From: an uncultured Truepera sp.
GTDB lineage: Bacteria > Deinococcota > Deinococci > Deinococcales > Trueperaceae
Assembly (NCBI GenBank): GCA_902806425.1
Contig: CADCWP010000355.1
Span: 1-46,595, forward strand
Direction of reading: 5' to 3'
DNA length: 46,595 bases
Part shown: one piece after another, positions 33,641-42,514 of the stretch
Layout of the letters: each line of letters opens with the position of its first letter
Position numbering within the stretch: position 1 is the first letter of the stretch
Program-made: the position numbers and the translations under genes
The notes under the pieces: generated by a model
What the model was told of the DNA's origin: nothing
The model's input: only the letters and a program-made list of their open reading frames with translations
Database searches by the model: none

Positions 33641-35244
33641 TTACGGCCGAGTAGACACCTCTTGCCCACCGACCTGCTGCTCGGCGGCGCGCAGCTCACG
33701 GCGCAAAATCTTGCCCGTAGCGTTCATCGGCAGGCTGTCCACGATAGAGAGAGCGCGCGGGTATTTGTAGGCGGCCAAACACCCTTTACTCCACGCGCGC
33801 AACTCCGCTGCGGTGAGGCTCGAGCCTGCCTGCGTCACCACGAACGCCTTTATCTCCTCCCCGTACTCCTCATCCGGCACCCCGACAACCGCCGCTAAAG
33901 ACACCTCGGGGTGCGTCATCAACACCTCTTCGACCTCGCGTGGGTAGACGTTGAAGCCGCCCCTGATGATCATGTCCTTGAGCCGGTCGACGACCGTCAC
34001 GTAGCCTTCATGGTCCATGGTGCCGATGTCGCCGGTGTGAAACCAGCCGCCCCGCAACGCCTCGGCAGTCGCCTCGGCTCGCCCGTAGTAACCTTTCATG
34101 ACGTTGTGACCGCGTAAGGCGATCTCCCCGGCTTCACCGGCGTTCAGCACCCGGTCGTCGTCTCCGACGACCCTGACCTCGACGCCGAAGACTGCCTGAC
34201 CGACCGTGCCGACCTTGCGTTCGCGGTCGTGGTGTTAAAGCACGCGACCGGGCTCGTCTCGGAAAGGCCGTAGCCCTCTAGAATCGCCACCGAAAACACC
34301 TCTTCAAAGCGCCTCAAGAGCTCAACGGGCATCGCCGACCCACCGCTCAGACAGGCTTTGAGCTTTCCTTTTAAGGCGGCAAAATCGTCCGCTGAAACGT
34401 CTCTAGCGGCATTTAAGAGGCCCCAATACATCGTCGGTACACCCGCAAACGTCGTCACCCCGCAGCTTGTCATAGCCCTCAGTGCGTCCTCGGCGGCGAA
34501 GCGGGGCAGCAGCACGACCTGTCCGCCGAGGTAGAACATCGTGTTCATCACACACGTCTGACCGAACACGTGAAAGAGGGGTAGCGCGCCCAGGAAAACT
34601 TGGTCTTTTTGCTCCATACCGCCGATATGCACTAGCCGTGAGCTGACGACCGCGTTCATGACCATGTTGAGGTGCGTCAACTCAGCCCCTTTGGGCTTGC
34701 CGGTGGTGCCGGAGGTGTAGAGGATGACCGCCGTGTCCTCCCCTCCCTGCGGCACGAGGTCAAACGCACCCGCGTGACGCTGCATAATCTGCCCGAACGT
34801 CACCGCACCCTCGAGCGGGCTCGGCGCGGCGGTATCCGCCGTCATCACGACCAGATGCTGGCACCCCGGCGCGTCCCCAAAACCCGCTGCCCCAGCCTGC
34901 GCCAGCGGCAGCTCAGGGGTACCCTCGAAGACGAAATAGGCTTTAGCATCCGAGTCTTGAAGGTGATAGGCGATTTCGGCGGGTTTAAGAAGGACGTTAA
35001 GCGGCACGACGACCATTCCGGCGCGCAGGACGCCGTAGTAGACGGCTGGAAAAAAGGGCAGGTTGGGGCAGCTCAGCGCGACCTTATCGCCGACCTCCAA
35101 CCCCTGCGCGACCAGATAACGGGCTACGGCGCTCGCCATGGCGTCGAGTTGACCGTAGGAGACGGTGCGCTCACCGAGACGTAAGGCGGTACGCTCCGGG
35201 GTGACGCGGGCGTGTTCAAGGATAAACGACGCGAGGCTCAGCAT
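33641..35244 (-). pseudogene. Long-chain acyl-CoA synthetase (FadD-like), frameshifted
   Basis: The gene starts at ATG 35244 behind a TTGGAGGA ribosome site. The AMP-binding motif YTSGTTGKPKGAEL and the A5-type motif GYGLSETSP are present in the first frame. After FNTTTANA the frame shifts (near 34218), and the second frame continues KVGTVGQAVFGVEVRVVGDD, HTGDIG, DRLKDMIIRGG and MNATGKILRREL (catalytic lysine). One missing base joins them. All motifs survive, so the break is recent or an error. It would activate fatty acids with ATP and CoA. Confidence 0.85.
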
Positions 35245-36170
35245 AAAATCCTCCAAATCGGTGTTGTGGAGGCCAGTGTAGCGCATACAGCAGGTGTCAA
35301 AGACCGTCTCACTGCGTTCAGAGCTGGTCAAACTTCAAGGCAGGCTGTCCCTAGTACCGTTACACAATGATGCCTGTAGCTGCTAGGTCGTTAAGTGCTA
35401 TAAAAATCCAAAAAAGGTTCGTTCAAGAGGACGCGACCCCAAAACAACGACTTTCTAAACGCCGAGTTGGTCGGGTGTAAATTGGAGTGTGCGCCTCACA
35501 CGTAGTTACAGCGAGGTGCCCGTAGACACCGAGCTACACGTTACTAGCACAGCTTAAAGGTGTAGCTAAGATTCACGTACAGATTTGCGCCTGCTGATGA
35601 GCCTAAAAGCCACCTACTCAACCGTTTTTCTAAAGCTGTGTCTCCGATCTGCTGCGCTCGGTTTAGCAGGTCTCATCTGGTTTGAGCCGAAGTCAGTCTG
35701 CGCTGAACTGTCGAGGACATACTTTAGGTGATGATACCTTCGTTCAACCAATTCAGTATTTATTGAAACCGCTAGTTAAAGCGAAAAGGAACAACATGCA
35801 GCAACGTTTGAGTACACCTCGTTACTAAAAGCTCTCGCAGCGCGTCGGCACGGCAAAGTACGGTAAAGAACTACCCTCATGAGGCACTCGGGCGTCCAGT
35901 CGAATGCTTTTTATCCTCTTCTATATTCTGTTTGGTCTACACTTAGCGCAGCTCAACCTCTTGAGCGCACCCCGAGCAGAGCGGTTCGGGGTGTTTTTAA
36001 TAGCGGCTGTGGGCGCGGCTCTACGAAGCAAGCTGCCGAGCCCAAACTTGAAGCGTTTTGCAGGGATGTGCAGGCGAGCGTTGGTCTACAAGCAACTCGC
36101 TGTACACCTACACTTATAACTGCCGACCCTGAAGTCGTCGGCCCGGCTCCGAACAAGGCGTTTCACCCGC
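35245..36170. other. Gene-poor gap of about 925 bases
   Basis: The region is AT-richer than its neighbours. Frames on both strands are short and resemble nothing. A ten-codon frame (35796-35828, MQQRLSTPRY) has an AAAGGA site, and a strong plus-strand terminator stands at 35968-35998, so something is transcribed rightward here, perhaps a small RNA. The fadD-like promoter must lie at its left end. Confidence 0.5.
35968..35998 (+). terminator. Strong intrinsic terminator without a matching gene
   Basis: A perfect eight-pair stem CACCCCGA/TCGGGGTG (35968-35975 and 35986-35993) with a ten-base loop is followed by TTTTTAA. It points rightward; no plausible protein gene precedes it within about 600 bases. 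Confidence 0.8.
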
Positions 36171-36818
36171 TTACGCTACCCTGTAGCTATAGTCGAGTAG
36201 CCTCTGCGGCTCGAAGCTGTAGCGCCCTCTCGTCCCGCTGACGACGCCCTGAGCGCGCATCTCACCGAGGAGCGCGGTGGTCGTTTCTCTCGCGGCCCCG
36301 ACAAGCGCCGCCAAGGTGTCGTGGGTGAGCGGCAAGGTAAGATGCGTCCGCCCTGCCTCTGAGGTGTGACCGAAACGCTGCCCAAGGCGTAGCAGCGTCC
36401 TGGCGAGCCGCGCCGAGACCGGCAGGTCGGTGTCCTCAAGCGCCTCCCTGATACGCCCGAGCTGTTCGCCGGTTGCCCCGAGGAGTTCGGCGCTGAGCGT
36501 ATTCGCCTTAGCTTTCGCCACCATGCTGACGCTGACCTTCGCCGAGAGCGCCTCAGCTCGCTCGCCGTAAAAAGGGGCCGCCGTAAGCGCGCCGAGGTAG
36601 TCGCCGGGGCCTACAAGCTGGGTGATGCGTTCGCGCCCGCTGGCCAGTTCGAGGCTCAGCTTCAGGAGCCCCTCTTCGACGCGGTAGAAACTGACGGCTT
36701 CATCTTGAGCGTGATACAAGACGTCGCCTTTACCCAGCTCCCGGCGCGGCGCGTCGGGTAGGGGCAGGGGTGGAGGGCCGCTTTGGGGCGCTGCAAAACT
36801 GCCTAAACCTGGAGTCAT
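36171..36818 (-). CDS. Crp/Fnr-family transcriptional regulator
   Basis: A 215-residue protein: an N-terminal cyclic-nucleotide-binding-like barrel (LGKGDVLYHAQDEAVSFYRVEEG, GDYLGAL) and a C-terminal winged HTH (LTHDTLAALVGAARETTTALLGEMRAQG). No cysteines suggest an iron-sulfur cluster, so it is Crp-like rather than Fnr-like. The target is unknown. The ATG lies five bases behind TAAGAT (minus strand), a leaderless arrangement. It is 52 bases downstream of pfkA on the same strand. Confidence 0.9.
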   Translation of the reverse strand: MTPGLGSFAAPQSGPPPLPLPDAPRRELGKGDVLYHAQDEAVSFYRVEEGLLKLSLELASGRERITQLVGPGDYLGALTAAPFYGERAEALSAKVSVSMVAKAKANTLSAELLGATGEQLGRIREALEDTDLPVSARLARTLLRLGQRFGHTSEAGRTHLTLPLTHDTLAALVGAARETTTALLGEMRAQGVVSGTRGRYSFEPQRLLDYSYRVA

Positions 36819-36870
36819 GGAGTATCTTACGCCGCCCCGCCGCCCAAACGTGTCGCATCTGCTATCGAGG

Positions 36871-37839
36871 CTAGCCCGCTAGGATTTTGTTGATGTCGTA
36901 AAGCGACCACTCGATCTCTTTTTGCTTTTCCCACGTTTCTCGGAGCGGAACAAAAACCGTGCCGCGTTTGTCGACGCCGACCATGACGTCGCTTTCACCA
37001 CTGAGCAGGGCTTTGACCGCGTGGTAACCGAGGCGCGAGGCCAACACCCGGTCGCGGGTACTCGGGGAACCACCGCGCTGTACGTGTCCTAAGATGCTCG
37101 TACGCACCTCGTAGCCGCTCGCCGCCTCGATGTGCTCTTCAATCGCCATCGCGCCCCCCTTGGCTGCACCCTCGGCCACGACGATGATCGACGAGCTTCG
37201 CCCCCGAAGTCGCCCCGCCGCGATGGATTTAACCATCTCCTCGACATCGTAGTCACGTTCGGGAACCAAAATCTCCTCAGCGCCGCCCGCCAAGCCTACG
37301 TTGAGCGCAATGTGGCCGGAATGCCGCCCCATCACCTCGACCAGAAAGAGCCGGTCGTGCGAGTCGGCGGTGTCGCGCAGGCGGTCAATTGCGTCGAGTG
37401 CGATGTTCATAGCGGTGTTAAAACCGATGGTGACGTCTGTGCCGTAGATATCGTTGTCGATGGTACCGGGAATGCCGACGACCTTGACGCCGTGCTCCTT
37501 AGAGAGCAGGTGCGCGCCCTGAAAGGAACCGTTTCCACCGATAACGATCAGGCCCTCTATCCCGCGCTGACGCAGATGCTCGGCGGCTTGGGCGCGCCCT
37601 TCGGGCTCCATAAAGGCCAAGCAGCGGGCGCTATAGAGCATGGTGCCGCCGCGCTGCATGATGTTGTCGACGCTGCGCGCACTAAGGTCGACGATGTCGC
37701 CGCCGATAAGCCCCTTGTACCCGCGGATGACGCCGGAAATCTCTACCTTTTCGTGAATCGCGGTGCGGACAACCGCGCGAATCGCCGCGTTCATACCGGG
37801 TGCGTCGCCGCCGCTCGTAAGAACAGCTATGTGCTTCAT
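36871..37839 (-). CDS. pfkA: 6-phosphofructokinase
   Basis: A 322-residue ATP-dependent PFK of bacterial length. LTSGGDAPGMNAAIRA (ATP loop), IGGNGS, the catalytic TIDND and the effector/substrate motif MGRHSGHIAL are all present. It makes fructose 1,6-bisphosphate in glycolysis. ATG 37839 follows TATACT (37847-37852, minus strand) by seven bases, a strong leaderless promoter, so the longer frame to 37917 is rejected. Confidence 0.97.
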   Translation of the reverse strand: MKHIAVLTSGGDAPGMNAAIRAVVRTAIHEKVEISGVIRGYKGLIGGDIVDLSARSVDNIMQRGGTMLYSARCLAFMEPEGRAQAAEHLRQRGIEGLIVIGGNGSFQGAHLLSKEHGVKVVGIPGTIDNDIYGTDVTIGFNTAMNIALDAIDRLRDTADSHDRLFLVEVMGRHSGHIALNVGLAGGAEEILVPERDYDVEEMVKSIAAGRLRGRSSSIIVVAEGAAKGGAMAIEEHIEAASGYEVRTSILGHVQRGGSPSTRDRVLASRLGYHAVKALLSGESDVMVGVDKRGTVFVPLRETWEKQKEIEWSLYDINKILAG

Positions 37840-37951
37840 GGCGGTCAGTATACCGCCTAATTCATAAGCGCTTTCCCGCGTTCTTTTCACGGTAGCGTTC
37901 GGGATGGGGGTACTCACACCTATGGCGCGCCGAGCGTAAGCCCACCCAACA

Positions 37952-37976
37952 TATACCTCATATTTTAAGGTATAGT
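37952..37976 (+). promoter_or_regulatory. Promoter with TATACCT/AGGTATA dyad
   Basis: A 23-base dyad with seven-base arms (37952-37958 and 37968-37974) overlaps a TATAGT -10 box (37971-37976). It precedes the small membrane protein by about 50 bases. A repressor bound here would block the promoter. It does not match the Deinococcus radiation-response motif as I know it. Confidence 0.45.
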
Positions 37977-38025
37977 AGCTTTAGTCAGGGGATAACGTTT
38001 CCCCTAAAGCGTGAAAGGACAGCCG

Positions 38026-38307
38026 ATGACTCCAGAAATCTCCCTACTTATCCGCGCTGTAGTGCTGAGCCTGTTGGTTTTAGGCGTAGAGTGGGCGGTG
38101 AGGTCTCGCCAGCTGAAACGTGCCGCGCAGCGGGGTCGGGTGCTGCGGTTACCCGCCGAGATCAACCCGGTAGTCAGCTTTCCCAGCCGACCCGTTCAGG
38201 TGAGTGTGGCGCAGGTTTCGGAACCCGCCGGGGTGACCGGGCAGCCTAACGTCTTGCGCCTCGAGCCCCGAGCGACCGTCTACGTTACCGAAAAGCAGGC
38301 TGCCTAG
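38026..38307 (+). CDS. Small single-span membrane protein, unknown
   Basis: A 93-residue protein with one N-terminal helix (SLLIRAVVLSLLVLGVEWAV) followed by a basic stretch and a soluble tail ending YVTEKQAA. I do not recognise it. AAAGGACAG precedes the ATG 38026; GTG 38011 is an alternative. It lies 30 bases before dnaE, which has its own start signal. Confidence 0.6.
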   Translation: MTPEISLLIRAVVLSLLVLGVEWAVRSRQLKRAAQRGRVLRLPAEINPVVSFPSRPVQVSVAQVSEPAGVTGQPNVLRLEPRATVYVTEKQAA

Positions 38308-38337
38308 CCGGTCCCCTTTAGGGGGGTAACATAGGGC

Positions 38338-41300
38338 ATGTGTGACGGCCCCAGCCAACCCCTCAAGTTCGCCCACCTGCATCAGCACACCGCCTACAGC
38401 CTCCTGGACGGCGCGGCCCGAATCAAGGACCTGATGCGGTGGGTTCGGGAGGTATCGCCGGAAAACCCCACCGTGGCGATGACTGACCACGGCAACATGC
38501 ACGGCGCAGTTGAGTTTTATAAGGCAGCCGAAAAAGAGGGCGTGAAGCCGATCCTCGGCTTTGAGGCGTATGTGACGGCGGGCTCGCGGTTTGAAAAAAA
38601 GCGGCCCTCGTCCAAGCTTGACGGCGGCTACTTTCATCTGACGCTCTTAGCCAAAAATTTTAAAGGGTATCAAAACCTGTGCAAACTAAACTCTCGTGGC
38701 TGGCTCGAGGGGTTTTACATGAAGCCCCGCGTCGACCACGAGCTGCTCCGCGAATATTCGGAGGGCGTTATCGCGCTTTCGGGGTGTCTAGGCGCGCAGC
38801 TTCCGCGCAACCTGCTAGACGTCGGCATCGAAGCGGGTGAGGGGGTCTTAAAGCAGTATCTGGACCTTTACGGCGACGACTTTTTTATCGAACTGCAAAA
38901 CCATGTGCCTACGTCGGCCTCTGAGATGACCGACAGTTTGCGCGAGCTGACCGAGCAGCAGACGCGGCTGAACCCGATGCTGCGCGAGCTTGCCGACCGC
39001 TACGGCCTCGGCATGGTCGCCACCAACGACGGCCACTACGTCAAAAAGGACGACGCCAAGGCGCACGAGGCGCTGCTGGCCATCCAGACCAAGACGACGC
39101 TCTCGGACCCCAAGCGCTTCCGGTTTCCCTGCGACGAGTTTTACGTCAAGACGCCCGAGGAGATGGCCCAGGCGATCCCTGAAGCCGAGTTCCCGAGCGC
39201 GCTCGCCAACAGTGTGACGGTCGCAGAGAGGTGCGACGTGCAGCTGCCTATCGGGTCAAAACGCGTCTATCAAATGCCCGAGCTGCCGATTCCGGCGGGC
39301 CGCACCCTGGCCGAACAGCTGCGGGTGCAGACGTACGAAGGGCTGATGGGGCGTTACGACGTCATCACCGAAGAGCTCTACCGGCACTACCTGAGCATGA
39401 CCCCTATAGACAAGTTGGACGCGTCGGGGACGCTTGCAGGGGTTTTAGACAAGCTCGCCACCGTTGGGGAACTCTGTCAGCGGCAGGCGAGGGAAGCCGA
39501 AACCAAGTACGTTTCCTACGTGCATCTGGAGAAGCTCAAAGCGCAAGGGACCGTCAGCGAAGAAGCCTTGACAATTCTAGAGCGCGCCGAATACGAACTC
39601 GGCGTCATTATCGCCATGGGTTTCCCCGATTACTTTTTGATCGTCGCGGACTTTATCAACTGGGCTAAAGACCAGGGTATCGCCGTCGGTCCGGGACGCG
39701 GCTCGGGGGCGGGGTCTATCGTCGCCTTTGCCACGCGCATCACCGACATCGAGCCCCTAGAGTTCGATCTCCTGTTCGAAAGATTTCTAAACCCCGACCG
39801 TGTGTCGATGCCCGACTTCGACGTGGACTTTTCGGATTCGCGCAGGCTCGAGGTCGTCGAGTACGTCCGGCAAAAATATGGCGAGGACAAGGTCGCGCAG
39901 ATCGCCACCTTTGGGACGATGGCCTCGAAAGCGGCAGTCCGCGACGCGGCCCGCGTGCTCGAGATCCCGTACGCCGACGCCGACGCCGTCTCCAAGCTCA
40001 TCCCGGTCGTCTTCGGTCGCTCGACGCCCATCAAACGGGCGATGGACGAGGTTTCTGAGATTAAATCCCTCTATGACGGCGGCGCGAAAGAGTTTATGGA
40101 CGTCGCCATAACGCTCGAAGGTCTCACCCGGCACGCCTCGGTTCACGCGGCGGGCGTCATCATCGCGCGCGAGCCCGTGCAGGAACTCGCCCCGGTATTC
40201 CGCAGCGGCGACGGCCCCATCGTCTGTCAATACGACATGGGCAGCATCGAGGAGCTCGGGTTTCTCAAGATGGACTTCTTGGGTCTGCGGACGCTGACGT
40301 TCATCGAGGCGGCCATACGCATCGTCAAGGAGTCGCGCGGCCTCGAGATCGACCCCGACACCTTCCCGAAGGGCGACCCCAAGACCTTTGAGCTGCTCTC
40401 GCGCGGTGAGGCGGCGGGCGTGTTTCAGTTTGAGTCGCCGGGCATGGTCGACACGCTTAAAAAACTCCGTCCCACCCGGATTCAAGACCTCATCGCGGTC
40501 TCGGCTCTGTACCGCCCCGGCCCAATGGAAAATATCCCGACCTACATCCGGCGGCATCACAAGCAAGAAGAGGTCGACTACACGCGCGAGTTCCCCAAAG
40601 CGGGCGTGTACTTAGAACCCATCTTAGAGGAGACTTACGGCATCCCGGTCTACCAGGAGCAGATCATGCAGATCGCGCAGGCGGTCGCGGGCTACTCCCT
40701 GGGCGAGGCCGACCTCTTGCGCCGCGCGATGGGCAAGAAAAAAGTCGAGGAGATGACCAAACAGCGCGAAATCTTTCTCGCCGGGGCGAAAACGAAGGGC
40801 ATTCCCGCGGGCGAGGCGAGCGCGATTTTCGATCTGTTAGAAAAGTTCGCCAACTACGGGTTTAACAAGTCGCACTCGGCGGCCTACGGGGTTTTGTCGT
40901 ATCAGACAGCGTACCTAAAGGCGCACTACCCCGTCGAGTTCGCCGCCGCCCTCTTGACCGTCGAACGCGGCGACTCGGAGAAGGTCGCGCAGTACGCCGC
41001 CGACGCGCGGCGTCTGGGTATCGAGGTGTTGCCGCCCGACATCAACGAGTCGCGGAGCGATTTCACCCCGGTCGGCGAGGTCGTCCGCTTCGGGCTGTAC
41101 GGCATCAAGAACGTCGGCGACGGCGCGGTCGAGCATATTTTAAGAGTGCGCGACCAGGGCAAGTTCAGAGACCTCTACGACTTCTGCAAGCGGGTGGACT
41201 CGTCGCTGGTCAACCGGCGGGCGCTGGAACACCTCGTTAAAGCCGGGGCGTTCGACAAGCTCGGCGACCGGAGCACGCTGTTAGCCAACCTCGAGGCTGC

Positions 41301-42153
41301 CATGAAGTGGGGCGCGGCCGAGCGCGACCAGGTAGCGGCGGGCCAGTTCAGCCTTTTCGGGGCCGAGGAGACCAAACCGCCCGTAGCGAAAAATGTAACG
41401 CCCCACAGCCTGCTCGAGCTGCTCAAGTTTGAAAAAGACGCGCTCGGACTCTATATCTCGGATCATCCGATGAACACCTATCCGGGGCTCGCGGAGGCGG
41501 CGAGCTGCACGGTAGCGGGGCTCGAGCGCCTCTACCGTGCGCTCGTAGACGCGGCGAAGGGTGAAGGGCGGCAGCGCGTCGTGCTCGCGGGCCTTGTGCA
41601 AAAGGTCCAGAAGAAGTCGACCCGCTCGGGCGGCATGATGGCATTTTTTGAGTTGGCCGACGAGACCGGCAGCAAAGAAGTCGTCGCCTTTGGTCGCACC
41701 TACGAGGACGTCGCCGAGAAGCTCGAGGAAGACGCACCCGTCGTGCTCGTCGCCGAAGTGACCGACAAAGAGGGCAGCGTCCGCCTGATCGTCGACCGGC
41801 TTATCCGTTGGGACGAGCGGGACGCGCTCCCAGAGGTCGCTATCGCCGAGTTTAGGCTCGAGGACGTAAGCGAGGGGATGCTCACCGACTTTCGCTCACA
41901 CGTCGACGAGTTCGCCGGGACGACGCGGTTGCAGCTTAAAGTCCGGTCGGAGCAGGGCACGGCGACCTACCGGACGGACGCGCTGCGCGTTGCCAGAGAG
42001 CGCCTAGATGAGCTTGGGCGCACCTGCCCGTGGCTGCGTTTATCCGTAACGCTCGACCGCGACAGCCTACTGCGTTCAGCCGCAAACCGCGGCAACCGCT
42101 TCGGCAAAGCGCAGCAGGAGGGGTCGTTTCGGCCTGCCGAGGTACCGTTTTAG
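38338..42153 (+). CDS. dnaE: DNA polymerase III subunit alpha
   Basis: A 1271-residue C-family replicative polymerase. The PHP domain opens with AHLHQHTAYSLLDGAA, the catalytic aspartates lie in MPDFDVDFSD, PGRGSGAGS and FNKSHSAAYG are present, and the C-terminus carries an OB fold (QRVVLAGLVQKVQKKSTRSGG). The length matches DnaE1 of this phylum and no intein interrupts it. ATG 38338 lies five bases after TAACAT (38327-38332), so the message is probably leaderless. Confidence 0.98.
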   Translation: MCDGPSQPLKFAHLHQHTAYSLLDGAARIKDLMRWVREVSPENPTVAMTDHGNMHGAVEFYKAAEKEGVKPILGFEAYVTAGSRFEKKRPSSKLDGGYFHLTLLAKNFKGYQNLCKLNSRGWLEGFYMKPRVDHELLREYSEGVIALSGCLGAQLPRNLLDVGIEAGEGVLKQYLDLYGDDFFIELQNHVPTSASEMTDSLRELTEQQTRLNPMLRELADRYGLGMVATNDGHYVKKDDAKAHEALLAIQTKTTLSDPKRFRFPCDEFYVKTPEEMAQAIPEAEFPSALANSVTVAERCDVQLPIGSKRVYQMPELPIPAGRTLAEQLRVQTYEGLMGRYDVITEELYRHYLSMTPIDKLDASGTLAGVLDKLATVGELCQRQAREAETKYVSYVHLEKLKAQGTVSEEALTILERAEYELGVIIAMGFPDYFLIVADFINWAKDQGIAVGPGRGSGAGSIVAFATRITDIEPLEFDLLFERFLNPDRVSMPDFDVDFSDSRRLEVVEYVRQKYGEDKVAQIATFGTMASKAAVRDAARVLEIPYADADAVSKLIPVVFGRSTPIKRAMDEVSEIKSLYDGGAKEFMDVAITLEGLTRHASVHAAGVIIAREPVQELAPVFRSGDGPIVCQYDMGSIEELGFLKMDFLGLRTLTFIEAAIRIVKESRGLEIDPDTFPKGDPKTFELLSRGEAAGVFQFESPGMVDTLKKLRPTRIQDLIAVSALYRPGPMENIPTYIRRHHKQEEVDYTREFPKAGVYLEPILEETYGIPVYQEQIMQIAQAVAGYSLGEADLLRRAMGKKKVEEMTKQREIFLAGAKTKGIPAGEASAIFDLLEKFANYGFNKSHSAAYGVLSYQTAYLKAHYPVEFAAALLTVERGDSEKVAQYAADARRLGIEVLPPDINESRSDFTPVGEVVRFGLYGIKNVGDGAVEHILRVRDQGKFRDLYDFCKRVDSSLVNRRALEHLVKAGAFDKLGDRSTLLANLEAAMKWGAAERDQVAAGQFSLFGAEETKPPVAKNVTPHSLLELLKFEKDALGLYISDHPMNTYPGLAEAASCTVAGLERLYRALVDAAKGEGRQRVVLAGLVQKVQKKSTRSGGMMAFFELADETGSKEVVAFGRTYEDVAEKLEEDAPVVLVAEVTDKEGSVRLIVDRLIRWDERDALPEVAIAEFRLEDVSEGMLTDFRSHVDEFAGTTRLQLKVRSEQGTATYRTDALRVARERLDELGRTCPWLRLSVTLDRDSLLRSAANRGNRFGKAQQEGSFRPAEVPF

Positions 42154-42392
42154 ACCTGTTGTGGCCGACATCGGCCTCCACCCGTATGCGGTATTTGGAC
42201 CGAAACGCTGCACAATATACGCTACCCTCGCCTTGGTAAACAGCCCGCGATGCGGCTCTCTCATCAGCAGACCCGCTCCTGGATACCCGAGCTGATATTG
42301 TAAGTAATTCGTGCTAACCCCTTCGCTAGACTTGGGATATGCGTCTGGAGAAGAGGTTAGCTGTTACTTCTAGTTAGTCCTTTCTGAAAGCT

Positions 42393-42503
42393 GGTACGCT
42401 CTGTCTCATCGACATGGAGCCGCGGAAATCGTTCGGTGATGTTGAGCAGGAGATGCTGACGGACCTGGCGCAGATCCTTTTCCGCCCGGATATCATTCCT
42501 TGA
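42393..42503 (+). pseudogene. C-terminal remnant of a GAF-domain protein
   Basis: The frame reads GTLCLIDMEPRKSFGDVEQE then MLTDLAQILF and stops at TGA 42501-42503. This is the last third of a GAF domain (usual form GTLCVID..PR.FS..E..LL.DLA). It has no start codon or upstream half. It ends 12 bases before the GGDEF-EAL gene, as sensor genes often do in two-gene units. The remaining spacer 42154-42392 shows no gene. Confidence 0.75.
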
Positions 42504-42514
42504 GGACGCCTGCT

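Noticed and set aside
35904-36119. 71-codon plus-strand frame with a hydrophobic start
   Set aside because: It runs through the strong terminator at 35968-35998 and has no ribosome site or family resemblance.
39787-40566. 259-codon frame opposite dnaE
   Set aside because: Shadow frame; dnaE motifs on the other strand are unequivocal.
38338-42153. Intein in dnaE
   Set aside because: The catalytic regions are continuous and no splice-junction motifs or length excess were seen.
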